Shown here: in pieces, positions 51,857 to 61,951 of the stretch
Position numbering within the stretch: position 1 is the stretch's first letter
How the letters are laid out: each line of letters opens with the position of its first letter
NCBI GenBank assembly: GCA_903901335.1
Contig: CAIUQR010000065.1
Location: 68,667 to 132,666 of the forward strand
Direction of reading: 5' to 3'
Source of the DNA: an uncultured delta proteobacterium
GTDB taxonomy: Bacteria; Desulfobacterota; Desulfobulbia; Desulfobulbales; Desulfocapsaceae
Length of the DNA: 64,000 bases
The notes under the pieces: generated by a model
What the model was told of the DNA's origin: nothing
Databases searched by the model: none
Seen by the model: only the letters and a program-made list of their open reading frames with translations
Position numbers and translations under genes: made by a program

Positions 51857-54800
51857 TCATCCTATCCCGAAATACCTTTGGGGCCCATTGAGACAATCGA
51901 CACGGCGTGGATATTTCAGGTAGGGGATGATCACGGTGTTCTTGTTCCCGCCGGTGCCGTCATACCTGATGGAGACGACAGGGACCCCGGTGTTCTTTTC
52001 GATGGTCTCCTTCATCGCCTCGGTGATCAAGGACGCACAGCAGAGGGCCGGGCTGATCTGCACAAAGAGCGAGACATCCGGATAATGTTTTTTAATATAG
52101 TGGATTTTCAAGATATTATCCATCGATTCCCCGGTATTTTCAATCGAGATATTATACTCGGACAGGATCTTCTCGGGCGACTCGTCATAGGAAAATTCAG
52201 GCTCAGCCAGTATCCGGTTAAAGATCCGCGCGTATCCTTTCTCGAGCCGGCTCATCGTCGCCAGAATAGTCCTGTGTGACAGCACTTCCATAAATTTTCC
52301 CTCATTGAACCACTTGCGGAAATAGGACCGGGCGATCATTTTCGCATATTCGCTGTAGGGAACGGTAATCACCTCACCGCCGTTTTCTTCGATAAAACGG
52401 ATCACATCCTGGCTCATCACTTTATTATCACGGACATAGAGGTCACCGAAAAGAGCCACCTTCGGCCTTTGGGTCTTGTCCGTTTCGATCCATTCAAAGT
52501 GGGAAACTATCTCGGACAGGGCACTTGCTTTGGTCCGTCTGCCTGAAAAGGCATCCGAGAGAACCTTGACGGCCTGATTGAGAACCCTGTCCGTCTGCCC
52601 CTTTTCCCGTTCATAGGGACGTATCCTGCAGGCGACTTTTCGCAACATCCCTCCAAACATATAGGCAAAATAGGCATTCATCGCGGCCCGGGCCGAGATA
52701 TCGACAAACGACAATTCCCCGCAATAGACCCCGGCCTTTTCCATCCCGCCGCCTCGTGCATTCAAGATCGTTTTTATATGGTGGGGGTAGAGTTTGATAT
52801 TACAAGCTATTGTCGACTTGTTCAGCCAGAGAACCGTTTCAGCGGGGTTGAGACCTTTTTCCAGAATACTGTTCATGTACCCCTCGGCAATAACATTCAG
52901 GGGAATGCATTGACCGGTATTGGTCTTGAGGCCTTCACGGATAGACACTTCGGTCTCTTCAATCAGATGGACGTTATAGCCTTCCCTCCTGAGGGTTGCG
53001 GCCAGCAGGCTGCAGGTAATTCTGTCCCAATTGGGGAAAACGATATTCTTCCCCTCCATCCCCTTTTCCAACTGCGGATTGATGGCGCTATAGTGGATTA
53101 TCCTGCGTTTTTCTCCAGTCCCCAGATGGTTCCTGAAGGACCGGATCGCGGCCTCCACCCTGGTTTCGTAGCCGACGCTGGAATCATGTTCATCAAGCTC
53201 CAGGATCAGATACGGTTTATTATGCGCCTCCATGATGGACTTGAAATACTCGACCGCAAATGAATCGGGGGAGCACTTGAATGAGGTAATATAGACCGGA
53301 TACGCCCCCTTTTCTCTGGCGATGATCTCAGAGGCCTCGATAGTCCTGGAGGCATGTTCCCAGTGCAGTTCGTTCAGCAGCGGGCCGATATTGCCGACCT
53401 GATACTTTTCGTAGGTGAGCATGTCCTGATAGTAGGTGTCGACCCCAAGGTTATTAAAAATGTGCGGTATCCCGCAGTTCATGGTTGGAGACAGCACTGT
53501 GTACGGTCTCCCCAGAAAGACGACGCGCACATCGATGGACAGGCTGCTCCGTTGACGATAGAGATCCTTCAGTCGCTGCCGACGGGCCTTGTCGAAATCA
53601 CCGGCCTGGTCAAACGCAGAGGAGATCTCGAAGAAACTGAGATTCTTTTTGGTCACTCCTTTCAGCATCCGATAGAGCTCAATCCGGGTATGGAATGAGG
53701 TATAGAGATATCTGATGATCGGGGTCAGAAATCTGTCCTGCCGCTCTCCATCCAACGCAGAGACAAGCGAGGGCAGAAACTGCGTATAGTAGCAGTACTG
53801 TCTGCGTGCCTCTTTATCCCTGTTTTCCAGATAAAACGGCACAAACACATAGTCGGCCCTGGCAAGGAGGGCGTGCACATGGCCATGCATTGCTGAAACA
53901 GGTGCGCAGAACTCGGCCCGGCTGAGATTTTTGCCCTTTTTCAAGGCCTCTCTCTCCTCTTCGCTGCTGATCGTATTGATCCCTAAGAGATTAAAAAATT
54001 CCTCCCAGAAATAAAGGTCATCGACAAGATGGACAGCGGCGGGGATGCCGATCGTTATCTCTCCGGCATGGTATGGGGTCTTCTTCGCCCGCGCTACCTT
54101 CTTCCTCTGCCGCAGCAGATCAAAAGACGACGACGCCTGCTTCACATAGGCCTTTGTCTGATAGTCCCTGCCGCAGAGAAATCCGTAGGCAACCTTTTCT
54201 CCCGAGACCTCCGCCACCGATATTCGGCAATGATTCGGACAAAGTTCACAGACTTCCGTAGCTATCGGTATCTCATTTTTATGCAAACGGATACCTCTGA
54301 ATGTTGTCCTGGTTCCGGGATTTTCATCCTGCAGGATCAGAGCTGTCCCCAGCGCTCCGGTGAGATGGCAGAATTTCGAGACGATGAGCGGCCTCTGCAG
54401 GCGCTGCTCGAAGGCCGCGACCAGGGCCTTGTTTTTTGCCGTCGCTCCCTGAAAGAAAACGACCTTACCGATATTCTTCTCAGTTGCAACCTTGCTCAGA
54501 TAATTCTCCCTGACCGAATGCAGAGCTGAGGCAAGCACCTCATCAATATCATAGCCTTCGCTCAGGTGGTGATTCATATCCCTTTCCATGAAAACGGTAC
54601 AACGATCACTGGCCATCGGCGCCCTGACATTTTCAGTCCTGGCCGAATAGTCCTCGATCGGACAGCCGAATTTCGCCGCCTGCTCTTCAATAAACGATCC
54701 GGTACCTGCGGCGCAGACATTGTTCATCGAGGACGAGGTGACCCTGCCGTTTTTCAAGGTTGTGAATTTGGCATCCTGGCCGCCGATCTCGATAATGGTA

Positions 54801-56095
54801 TCCACCTTGGGGTTAAGCTGGCAGGCGGCCCGGGCGTGGGCAGTGATCTCGTCGATCACCCCATCGGCACCGACGATCCGGCCGATAAATTTCCTCCCCG
54901 AACCGGTAGTTCCGCATCTGATTATCGCAAAATCAGCCTGTTTTCGGACCGTAATATCATCAATTGCCCGGAAAATCGCCTGCACTGCGACAAGTGGTCT
55001 GCCGGCAGTCCGGGTATACAGACCGGCAAGGACCTCCCTATTTTCCTCCATCAGGACGGCTTTAGTACTGGTTGAACCGATATCAAGCCCCAGATACAGC
55101 TCTACTTTTTCCCCGTCTTTCATCTCCCGATAGATATCCACCTCAACCGGATTGCCGGTTTCTTTGACAAATTCGTATTTCTCAAAGCTTGCGAAATCGG
55201 GGTAGTCGGAAAGCTTCAGGGTCAGAGGCTGGAAAGAATAGTTCTTCCTGCTCTCGTGTTCCACCAGAAAGTCGTCTGCCGAGGTCAGCGTCACTGTCGG
55301 ATGACCCTCTCCCGGGCCGGTCTGCAGCTCATAGAGCATTTCCAGCGCCGCCCCGATGGCCCCATAGAGATGGCCATGTCCGGTGGTGACGACCGGGGCC
55401 CCAATCAATTGTTCAATATGCCTGACCACCGCCCTGTTCTTCGAGACCCCGCCGCAGAAGACAATCTCCCCTCGGGTCTCCCCTGAACAGAAAACGGTAT
55501 CAACGATATTTTTTGCCAGGCCATAGCAGAGGCCATTGCTGATCTCGCCCAGCTGATACCCCTCCTGTTGGGCATGAATCAGATCGGTCTTTGCAAAGAC
55601 GGCACAGCGCGAGGCTATGCGGGGGCAGTTGCCGGAACTATTGCAGGCGGTTTCGCTTAACTCTTTGATCCCTTTCAGATTGAGACGCCCGGCCTGCTGA
55701 TCGAGAAAGCTGCCGGTCCCGGCAGCGCACGAGGTATTGGCGGTGGAACCGAGGTAATTCCCGTCTTCGTCAAAGGTGGAAAGACTGAATTTTTCTCCGC
55801 CGACAACGAGCACCCCCTGCGTCTTCGGGTGAAAAAAACGGGCGGCGGTGATCATCGCTATCTGGTTGTCGAACCTCTTGGAAACAGCCACCGTCGCAGG
55901 GGTTGAGGAGGTGGCGGAGATATATGAAATCCGGGATAACGTAAACCGCGGCAGCAGCCTCCGCAGAGAACCTGCAATATCTCCATGATGGAAACAGTAG
56001 GCGGTCTGGGTCACCTCCCGCTGCCCGTTTATTTCGGCAAGGCCGATGGCCACGGACCCCACATCAATCCCAATTATATGCTCATTTTCCAACAT
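51857..56095 (-). CDS. Fused 2-hydroxyacyl-CoA dehydratase activase (BadF/HgdC type), 1412 residues
   Basis: A large protein with two ASKHA ATPase domains, about residues 6-265 (IIGIDVGSVAIGLAEI, NTSCAAGTGSFLDQQAGRLN) and 330-595 (LYLGLDIGSTSTKAVLMEEN, NVCAAGTGSFIEEQAAKFGC). A DUF2229-type region (about 690-930, GIPAAVHLVDDLYFWEEFFN) and an HgdB-like dehydratase-type region (about 970-1400, VFPNWDRITCSLLAATLRRE) follow. HgdC-type activases use ATP and a 4Fe-4S cluster to send one electron at low potential to a dehydratase. Fused proteins of this size occur in Desulfobacterota and Firmicutes, but their reaction is unsettled. A ribbon-helix-helix gene lies 42 bp upstream. Confidence 0.85.
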   Translation of the reverse strand: MLENEHIIGIDVGSVAIGLAEINGQREVTQTAYCFHHGDIAGSLRRLLPRFTLSRISYISATSSTPATVAVSKRFDNQIAMITAARFFHPKTQGVLVVGGEKFSLSTFDEDGNYLGSTANTSCAAGTGSFLDQQAGRLNLKGIKELSETACNSSGNCPRIASRCAVFAKTDLIHAQQEGYQLGEISNGLCYGLAKNIVDTVFCSGETRGEIVFCGGVSKNRAVVRHIEQLIGAPVVTTGHGHLYGAIGAALEMLYELQTGPGEGHPTVTLTSADDFLVEHESRKNYSFQPLTLKLSDYPDFASFEKYEFVKETGNPVEVDIYREMKDGEKVELYLGLDIGSTSTKAVLMEENREVLAGLYTRTAGRPLVAVQAIFRAIDDITVRKQADFAIIRCGTTGSGRKFIGRIVGADGVIDEITAHARAACQLNPKVDTIIEIGGQDAKFTTLKNGRVTSSSMNNVCAAGTGSFIEEQAAKFGCPIEDYSARTENVRAPMASDRCTVFMERDMNHHLSEGYDIDEVLASALHSVRENYLSKVATEKNIGKVVFFQGATAKNKALVAAFEQRLQRPLIVSKFCHLTGALGTALILQDENPGTRTTFRGIRLHKNEIPIATEVCELCPNHCRISVAEVSGEKVAYGFLCGRDYQTKAYVKQASSSFDLLRQRKKVARAKKTPYHAGEITIGIPAAVHLVDDLYFWEEFFNLLGINTISSEEEREALKKGKNLSRAEFCAPVSAMHGHVHALLARADYVFVPFYLENRDKEARRQYCYYTQFLPSLVSALDGERQDRFLTPIIRYLYTSFHTRIELYRMLKGVTKKNLSFFEISSAFDQAGDFDKARRQRLKDLYRQRSSLSIDVRVVFLGRPYTVLSPTMNCGIPHIFNNLGVDTYYQDMLTYEKYQVGNIGPLLNELHWEHASRTIEASEIIAREKGAYPVYITSFKCSPDSFAVEYFKSIMEAHNKPYLILELDEHDSSVGYETRVEAAIRSFRNHLGTGEKRRIIHYSAINPQLEKGMEGKNIVFPNWDRITCSLLAATLRREGYNVHLIEETEVSIREGLKTNTGQCIPLNVIAEGYMNSILEKGLNPAETVLWLNKSTIACNIKLYPHHIKTILNARGGGMEKAGVYCGELSFVDISARAAMNAYFAYMFGGMLRKVACRIRPYEREKGQTDRVLNQAVKVLSDAFSGRRTKASALSEIVSHFEWIETDKTQRPKVALFGDLYVRDNKVMSQDVIRFIEENGGEVITVPYSEYAKMIARSYFRKWFNEGKFMEVLSHRTILATMSRLEKGYARIFNRILAEPEFSYDESPEKILSEYNISIENTGESMDNILKIHYIKKHYPDVSLFVQISPALCCASLITEAMKETIEKNTGVPVVSIRYDGTGGNKNTVIIPYLKYPRRVDCLNGPQRYFGIG

Positions 56096-56137
56096 TGGGT
56101 ATCTCCCCTCGGATACTTCTCATCAGGACCATCAGGA

Positions 56138-56611
56138 TTACAGCTTTCCCTTCACCTCATCCCAGAACTCATCAAGCCCCTTTTTCCATCCCGTCAGATA
56201 GACCCTGATATACTCATCAATGCCTTCCAGGCGCATATCTTTTCGCTTTATTTTCCCGATCCTCTCGGCAAAGTATCCTCCCAGGATACTGTCTCTGGAG
56301 GCATTTTCCAGATCCTCCCAACTCAGGGCATACTGGATATCTTCATAATGAGCCGTCTTAGCCCAGGCTGTTCCATCATGCCTGCCGGTTTCAAAAAAAT
56401 TTCCTTCCGAACGTTCCTTTTCACGTTTCAATCGGTCAATAATCTCGCAGAGATCCAGGTCCCCCTGAATCCTTTTCTGAAAATCCTCCTTGCGCTGAAT
56501 CGCCTCTGCTATAGCCTCCTGCAGCATTTTCGACAGATTGAACGACCGTCTCCATTTTTCCATCTTTTCATGGAGAAGATCAGGTATGCTGACCGTCACT
56601 TTTTTTGTCAT
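56138..56611 (-). CDS. Ribbon-helix-helix protein upstream of the activase
   Basis: A 157-residue protein. The start TKKVTVSIPDLLHEKMEKWR, followed by SFNLSKMLQEAI, fits a ribbon-helix-helix DNA-binding domain (residues 1-40). The middle is charged and probably helical, and the C-terminus GWKKGLDEFWDEVKGKL is unrecognised. It lies 42 bp ahead of the activase gene on the same strand, so it may regulate that gene. It is not a toxin-antitoxin pair: no toxin-sized partner is adjacent. Confidence 0.65.
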   Translation of the reverse strand: MTKKVTVSIPDLLHEKMEKWRRSFNLSKMLQEAIAEAIQRKEDFQKRIQGDLDLCEIIDRLKREKERSEGNFFETGRHDGTAWAKTAHYEDIQYALSWEDLENASRDSILGGYFAERIGKIKRKDMRLEGIDEYIRVYLTGWKKGLDEFWDEVKGKL

Positions 56612-56830
56612 GGAAATGCCCTCCGAGAAGAATACATATTGGGCAAAGATATACGTATCATCTGTTCACTGTCAATACAGAAAACAGAGGCGGTATGGTA
56701 TTTTCAACTGCAGGGGGTTGAATTTAAAACGGAAGGAAACTCTACAGGATTGAAAGAGGGCTCGAGCCCCCCAGAACCCGTTTTGGCAAAAAAGGAACTT
56801 CTTGGCACAGGCTGCACGTCAAGATTTGAA
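56612..56830. other. Short intergenic region beside the receiver-domain remnant
   Basis: Upstream sequence of the ribbon-helix-helix gene. A GGGCTCGAGCCC inverted repeat lies near 56758-56769. No gene was seen; the ORF at 56704-56898 shows no protein-like features. Confidence 0.4.
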
Positions 56831-57010
56831 CTAACCAAAAAATTTATCGGGCGACATATGCGCTTCAACCGCTGACCATTCGCCAAGTATCCGGACAAAA
56901 TTATCGACGGTGAACGGTTTCAATAAAACCCCTTTGAATCCGAAATGTTTAAAGTTAGTTGTGACACTGTCCTGAGTTGAGCCGGAGGAGAGACGCAGTG
57001 CGACTCTCCC
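56831..57010 (-). pseudogene. C-terminal remnant of a response-regulator receiver domain
   Basis: The minus-strand frame ending at 56831 reads LRLSSGSTQDSVTTNFKHFG, then FKGVLLKPFTVDNFVRILGE. This is the end of a receiver domain as found at the C-terminus of hybrid histidine kinases (typically SSGYSNDPV-x-x-x-x-x-x-GF-x-G-x-x-x-KPF). The frame has no start, and the phospho-acceptor part and any kinase are missing because enolase occupies the upstream sequence. It is about 57 codons long. A once larger sensor kinase was probably deleted here. Confidence 0.65.
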
Positions 57011-57022
57011 CTGATACAGTAT

Positions 57023-58297
57023 CTATTTCCAATAATAGAGTGCTCTCCCGCCGAGTTCCTGCTCAATTTCCAGCAACCGGTTATATTTAGCGATCCGCTC
57101 GCTCCTGCTGGCCGAACCGGTCTTCAACTGCCCGCCATCCATGGCCACCGCAAAATCGGCCAGAAAGGCATCCTCGGTTTCACCGGAACGGTGGGAGATG
57201 AAATACCGCCAACCGGCATCCCGGCACATCCGCACTGCATCGATAGTCTCCGAGACCGTGCCGATCTGATTCAGTTTGATCAGGGCCGAATTCGCGGCCT
57301 TTTCCCTGATACCCCGGTCGATATAGAGGGTATTGGTCACGAAGATATCGTCTCCGACGATGTCGATTTTATCTCCGACCCGGCGGGTAAAGTCCTTGAA
57401 ACCCTCCCAGTCATTTTCGGCCAGAGGGTCCTCCCAGGAGACGATCGGATATTTCCCGATCCATTTTTCTCCAAGGGCGACCAGATCGGCTGAGCTCATC
57501 TCGCCCGCCCCCGACCAGATCAGATTATACTGACCGGGGGTCTCGGTCGCAAAAGAACTGGCCGCGCTGTCGAGTGAGATCGCGATATCTTCTCCCGGCC
57601 GATAGCCTGCCTGTTCGATGGCCTGGATGATGATCTCAAGGGCGGCCTCATTACTCTCAAGGTTCGGGGCAAAACCGCCCTCGTCCCCGACACTGGTGGC
57701 AAGACCTCGGGATTTCAGGATTTTCTTCAGGGTATGGAAAGTTTCGGCCACCGAACGGAGTCCTTCGGCAAAGGTCGGCGCCCCCAGGGGTACGGCCATG
57801 AATTCCTGGATATCGACGCTGTTATCGGCATGTTCTCCTCCGTTGATAATATTCATTGCCGGCACCGGAATTCGTCTGACCCCGGCCCCGCCCAGATAGC
57901 GATAGAGGGGAATCCGGCAGGAGATTGCCGCCGCCCTGGCCACCGCCATCGACACACCAAGGATGCTGTTGGCGCCTAAGGAGGATTTATTCACGGTCCC
58001 ATCCATCTCTATCATCCTGCGGTCGATATCAAGCTGGCGGGTGACGTCCATACCGATCAGTTCAGGGGCGATTTTCATATTGACATTGGCAACCGCCCGC
58101 AAGACACCTTTGCCAAGGTACCGCGTTTTGTCACCGTCCCGTAATTCAATAGCCTCATTTTCCCCGGTACTGGCCCCGGAAGGAACCGAGGCCACCGCGC
58201 TTGTCCCATCGTTAAGATCGACATATACACGAACGGTAGGGTTGCCACGGGAATCAAGGATCTCCATCGCCCGAACTGCTGTAATTCTGCTGGTCAT
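57023..58297 (-). CDS. eno: Enolase
   Basis: A 424-residue glycolytic enzyme that interconverts 2-phosphoglycerate and phosphoenolpyruvate. [60 protein letters not shown] and the signature [20 protein letters not shown] with [20 protein letters not shown] are intact. The ATG at 58297 is chosen: GGAGG lies 9 bases upstream, and the in-frame ATG at 58312 is part of that purine run. It is monocistronic, with divergent neighbour cupin. Confidence 0.97.
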   Translation of the reverse strand: MTSRITAVRAMEILDSRGNPTVRVYVDLNDGTSAVASVPSGASTGENEAIELRDGDKTRYLGKGVLRAVANVNMKIAPELIGMDVTRQLDIDRRMIEMDGTVNKSSLGANSILGVSMAVARAAAISCRIPLYRYLGGAGVRRIPVPAMNIINGGEHADNSVDIQEFMAVPLGAPTFAEGLRSVAETFHTLKKILKSRGLATSVGDEGGFAPNLESNEAALEIIIQAIEQAGYRPGEDIAISLDSAASSFATETPGQYNLIWSGAGEMSSADLVALGEKWIGKYPIVSWEDPLAENDWEGFKDFTRRVGDKIDIVGDDIFVTNTLYIDRGIREKAANSALIKLNQIGTVSETIDAVRMCRDAGWRYFISHRSGETEDAFLADFAVAMDGGQLKTGSASRSERIAKYNRLLEIEQELGGRALYYWK

Positions 58298-58680
58298 GGT
58301 CTTTTCCTCCATTGAACTGGGTATGCATGGAATTTCAAACGTACGGCATGTTAGTTGTAACAGCTTATCACTAAAAGACCTGCGTTGAAAGATTCCAATT
58401 GCTTCGAATCGGGTCCATCGCTACCTGATACTATCATAATCATCGGTGAGAACCGGTCAAACCGTCAAACAGGAGATGAAATCTTCTCCATTGAATTCTC
58501 CATGGCCCGGCTTACTCGTCCGGCCTTTTCCAGATATCTTTTCAAAAACAATATCTTGGTGTATATTTAAAGGTTACGTTGATTCGTCTTAGAACCGTGC
58601 CAACCCAGAACAAGGGCGGTACTGAAAAAAGACCCGTTCATCGGGGTCAGGCAACCCACATTCAATAAATGGAGAGACAC
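58298..58680. other. Divergent intergenic region between eno and the cupin gene
   Basis: 383 bp with no gene. It must contain promoters for both directions. No strong hairpin or known operator was recognised. The short plus-strand frame at 58385-58570 has no ribosome binding site and is not annotated. Confidence 0.4.
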
Positions 58681-58998
58681 ATGGCTTTTTGGAGTTTGGA
58701 GACCTTGGATTTGGAAAAATTCAGACCGGGTATTATGAGCAGGGCAGAAATGGGGAATAACCTGATCATGGTCTGCATGCAAATAGATGCGCAAAAGGAA
58801 GATACCGGACATACACACCCCTTTGACCAGTGCGGTATTGTCCTGGAAGGCCAGATAGAGATGTTTATCGGTCAAGAACGCCGAATGCTCAAGGCCACTG
58901 ACTGCTATTTTATCCCTTCGGGCGAAAACCATGGCTGGAAGACATTCGATAACAAAGTAAAAATATTGGATATATCATCAAAAAAGCCTCAAGGATGA
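58681..58998 (+). CDS. Cupin-domain protein
   Basis: A 105-residue single-domain cupin. GHTHPFDQCGIVLEGQIEMF is cupin motif 1 (two His, Asp, Glu-type metal ligands, with Gln for the usual Glu neighbourhood) and CYFIPSGENHGWKT is motif 2. The ATG at 58681 is preceded by GGAGA; an in-frame ATG at 58669 forms part of that sequence. The function (metal-binding enzyme or small-molecule sensor) is not predictable. MFS transporter downstream in the same direction. Confidence 0.78.
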   Translation: MAFWSLETLDLEKFRPGIMSRAEMGNNLIMVCMQIDAQKEDTGHTHPFDQCGIVLEGQIEMFIGQERRMLKATDCYFIPSGENHGWKTFDNKVKILDISSKKPQG

Positions 58999-59131
58999 GT
59001 TTGTGACAAGGTGAGTGGAGTGCAGAGGAAAGTGCCTGAGAGGGCGTTGTATAATTGGCTGGAGGCACCGGGAGGTGTCCCCCGTCTCCGGGATGAAGGC
59101 CTCCAGCCGGCAATACCCTCAGGACGAATAC

Positions 59132-60346
59132 ATGTTTCGAATTAAAGCAGCAAGACGCCCCATAATGGAATCGGCAGAAAGCCCGCAAGCAGCCGCCGGC
59201 AGCGGGACAGGGGTCCTTTTCGCCTTGTTTGTCACGGGCTACGCCACCTTTGTCAATCTCTATGTTACCCAGCCCCTGCTGCCCCAGTTCAGAGAAATCT
59301 TCCACGCTTCCGAACTCATGGTCAGTCTCACAGTGAGCGCTCCGGTACTGGCGGTTGCCCTGGCTGCTCCGCTGGTCGGTCTGCTGGCGGACACCCTGGG
59401 CAGAAAGCGGGTGATCATTGCCGCCATGCTGGGCATCTGTCTTCCAACTGCTCTGGCGGCGACATCGGGAACCTTGAACCAGCTCATTGTCTGGCGCTTC
59501 CTGCAGGGACTCTTTATTCCAGGCATTATCGCCGTCGTCATGGCGTATATCAGTGAAGAAACCCCGCTCAAAAGAGTCGGCTCAACCATGGCGACCTACA
59601 TCGCCGGTACGGTTGTCGGCGGGTTTTCCGGACGCTTTATCGCCGGTCTCTGCGCGACCCATTACAACTGGCGGGTCGCCTTTGTTTATATCGGCGCCAT
59701 CACGCTCGCCGGTTGTCTTGTCACACTCTGGCTACTTCCGCGCTCGACAAAATTTATCCGGCAGACCGGCACCGCAGCATCCCTTTCCTCCCTGCGCCTG
59801 CACCTGAAAAACCCCCAGCTCCTGGCGACCTATGCCATCGGTTTCAATGTTCTCTTCTGTCAGGTCGGATCGTTTACCTATATAAACTTCTATCTGGCTG
59901 ATGCCCCTTTTGGGCTCGGGCCGGCCGCCTTAGGAGCCATTTTCACCGTGTATCTGATCGGTGCGGTGATAACGCCGGTGTCAGGGATGATCCTCGACCG
60001 TATCGGCTATCGCCGGACCTTGATGATCGCTGTCGGCATCATCGCCACAGGCATGCTTCTGACCTTGATCCGTTCGCTTCCCGTGATCATCTCTGGTCTG
60101 GCGCTGGCATCGACCGGTGTCTTTGCCTGTCAGGCCGCAGCATCCAGCTATGTGGGGAAGGCCGCCGGCACGGCCCGTTCCTCGGCTGCAGGACTCTATG
60201 TGGCGCTTTACTATTTCGGTGGAGGCATGGGTTCCATTCTACCAGGTTTTATCTGGAAGGAAACCGGGTGGGCCGGTTGCGTGGTGCTGATTCTCTGCAT
60301 GCAGGCCGTTATTCTTCTGATCGCCTGCAAATTATGGAAAGACTAA
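59132..60346 (+). CDS. MFS transporter (YnfM-like)
   Basis: A 404-residue, 12-helix inner-membrane transporter. FVNLYVTQPLLPQFREIFHA (helix 1), the loop 2-3 motif GLLADTLGRKRVII and RFLQGLFIPGIIAVVMAYIS are typical of the YnfM/arabinose-efflux group of the major facilitator superfamily. The ATG at 59132 has AGGA seven bases upstream; frames upstream to 59015 have no protein-like composition. The substrate is unknown; drug or sugar efflux is the usual annotation for relatives. Confidence 0.85.
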   Translation: MFRIKAARRPIMESAESPQAAAGSGTGVLFALFVTGYATFVNLYVTQPLLPQFREIFHASELMVSLTVSAPVLAVALAAPLVGLLADTLGRKRVIIAAMLGICLPTALAATSGTLNQLIVWRFLQGLFIPGIIAVVMAYISEETPLKRVGSTMATYIAGTVVGGFSGRFIAGLCATHYNWRVAFVYIGAITLAGCLVTLWLLPRSTKFIRQTGTAASLSSLRLHLKNPQLLATYAIGFNVLFCQVGSFTYINFYLADAPFGLGPAALGAIFTVYLIGAVITPVSGMILDRIGYRRTLMIAVGIIATGMLLTLIRSLPVIISGLALASTGVFACQAAASSYVGKAAGTARSSAAGLYVALYYFGGGMGSILPGFIWKETGWAGCVVLILCMQAVILLIACKLWKD

Positions 60347-60379
60347 AGGGTGCCCTGAAGTCAGAGAGAACCCGTTGTG

Positions 60380-61294
60380 TCAGGAAGGTTGCAGATTCTC
60401 CCTTTTTCTGTCGAAGAGTTCGACGACCTTTTCCAGTTTAGCGCTGATGGCTGCCAGGGCCAGGGATGCCGGGGACTTCCGGGAATGTTCGCAGACCGGC
60501 AGATAGGCCCGTAAGGCCTCCTGAACTGATTTATCATACGGGATTTCGCCAAGATCGGGGATAGCGATACCAAGATACTTGGCAACCAGTTTTCGCAGCT
60601 TCAGCTTATTGATCTTCGCATTCGAACCGGCCATATTGGTGATGAGCAGAGGATTGAAGGAGGCCAGGGCCTGCTGGATCCGTTCTCTTGCACCGGGCTG
60701 GATCTCCTCGGCCAGCAGAAAGACCTCGGCAAGGGTCTGAAAATTCCTCTCCTTCAAGGCCTTGCTGACCTCGCTCTGAGAGAGGAAGCCACCAAGAGCC
60801 TGACGGATGGTTGCTAACTGCAGGAAGTTGTAAAAATCCATTATGGCCATCGGTTCCGGATTGGTCACGCATATCTGGATGTCTGAAAACATAAAAAAAT
60901 CGAGGGCATGAAAGCTGGTACCGGCACCGACGTCGAGAAGAAGGACGTCGGTATCGAGAGAGGACAGGCCTTTCAGGAGCCGTTGTTTCTCTTGAAAGGA
61001 CATATTGGCACTCCGCAGGGTGTGGCCGCTCCCGGCAATGATCTGCAGGCCGCCAAACGAGCCGAGGGTATGGACAATATCGCTCAGCCTCTCGACTTTT
61101 CTGTTCAGAAAATCAGTCAGGCGGGATTGTGGTTCGAAGAGTCCATAGAGAATATGAATATCGGCACCTCCCAGGTCCAGATCGACAACGCAGACCCTCC
61201 TGCCGGTCTTTGCCAGCAGCAGTCCGATATTGGCAACGACCATAGTCTTCCCCGTGCCACCTTTTCCTGAACCAACCGATATCGTAACCGTCAT
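60380..61294 (-). CDS. MinD/ParA-family ATPase (FlhG-like)
   Basis: A 304-residue deviant-Walker-A ATPase. VGSGKGGTGKTMVVANIGLL is the P loop with signature Lys, VVDLDLGGADIH is the switch region and LLLDVGAGTSFHALDFFMFS includes the Walker B Asp. The C-terminal helical part after residue 250 extends beyond typical MinD and resembles FlhG/YlxH-type proteins. No flagellar gene is nearby. It follows a zinc-ribbon protein gene after 120 bp on the same strand. Confidence 0.8.
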   Translation of the reverse strand: MTVTISVGSGKGGTGKTMVVANIGLLLAKTGRRVCVVDLDLGGADIHILYGLFEPQSRLTDFLNRKVERLSDIVHTLGSFGGLQIIAGSGHTLRSANMSFQEKQRLLKGLSSLDTDVLLLDVGAGTSFHALDFFMFSDIQICVTNPEPMAIMDFYNFLQLATIRQALGGFLSQSEVSKALKERNFQTLAEVFLLAEEIQPGARERIQQALASFNPLLITNMAGSNAKINKLKLRKLVAKYLGIAIPDLGEIPYDKSVQEALRAYLPVCEHSRKSPASLALAAISAKLEKVVELFDRKRENLQPS

Positions 61295-61414
61295 TGTCCG
61301 GTGTCCGCTGATCGTGACCGCATTGATGCTCTGACCTGCAAGGTACGGACGGAACAGTCAATACCGGAGAAGGCCGGGATTGACGGCCGGCGTCGAGACC
61401 GCAGCCGGTTCCAG

Positions 61415-61717
61415 TTATTTCCGACGTTTTTTTCGTATTTCATGGATTCGCCCTGCTCTGGCCAGAATTGCTCCCAGGCTGTGTGTTTCGCTGTCGGGAG
61501 CGCTCCATAAAATCCAGCCCTCCGGTGAACGTACTACGAGTTTACCATCCTCATGACCAAGGAGTACCTCCGCCAGAAAATCCGCGTTGCCCGTCTCCCG
61601 GACGACAGGAGCAGGAGGCTCTTGCTGTATTCCCTTCCGCAGGCAGGTATAGCACACCTCTTCGTCGCGGGTTTCAAAGAGATTCAATGCTTCTCCGCAG
61701 ACCTTGCAGAATATCAT
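61415..61717 (-). CDS. Small zinc-ribbon protein of unknown function
   Basis: A 100-residue protein. Two CxxC pairs (CKVCGEALNLFETRDEEVCYTC) form an N-terminal zinc ribbon. The middle is acidic and the tail is strongly basic (EIRKKRRK). It is upstream of the MinD-like ATPase and probably in the same operon. No function is assigned. Confidence 0.7.
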   Translation of the reverse strand: MIFCKVCGEALNLFETRDEEVCYTCLRKGIQQEPPAPVVRETGNADFLAEVLLGHEDGKLVVRSPEGWILWSAPDSETHSLGAILARAGRIHEIRKKRRK

Positions 61718-61951
61718 CTGAACACCGGTTTTCTTTCCAGCCTGAATTATGAAACACGAAACCGCTTGATTGAAAAATGGAAACCGCCGTTTCGAATTCT
61801 TCCGTAAGGTATCTCATCGGCTGTACTCTTTGAAAACATAAGGGAATACCTGTTCATCCCTTTCGGAAGAAATGGAAAAGGCAACGCTTTGTAATTCACA
61901 CTATGCTCCTGGAAGCCAGTGGATCGCTCTCCTCTTGCGAAGGTCTCTGAT

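Noticed and set aside
56138..56611. Toxin-antitoxin pair involving the ribbon-helix-helix protein
   Set aside because: The adjacent gene is the 1412-residue activase, not a toxin-sized partner, and the protein is long for an antitoxin.
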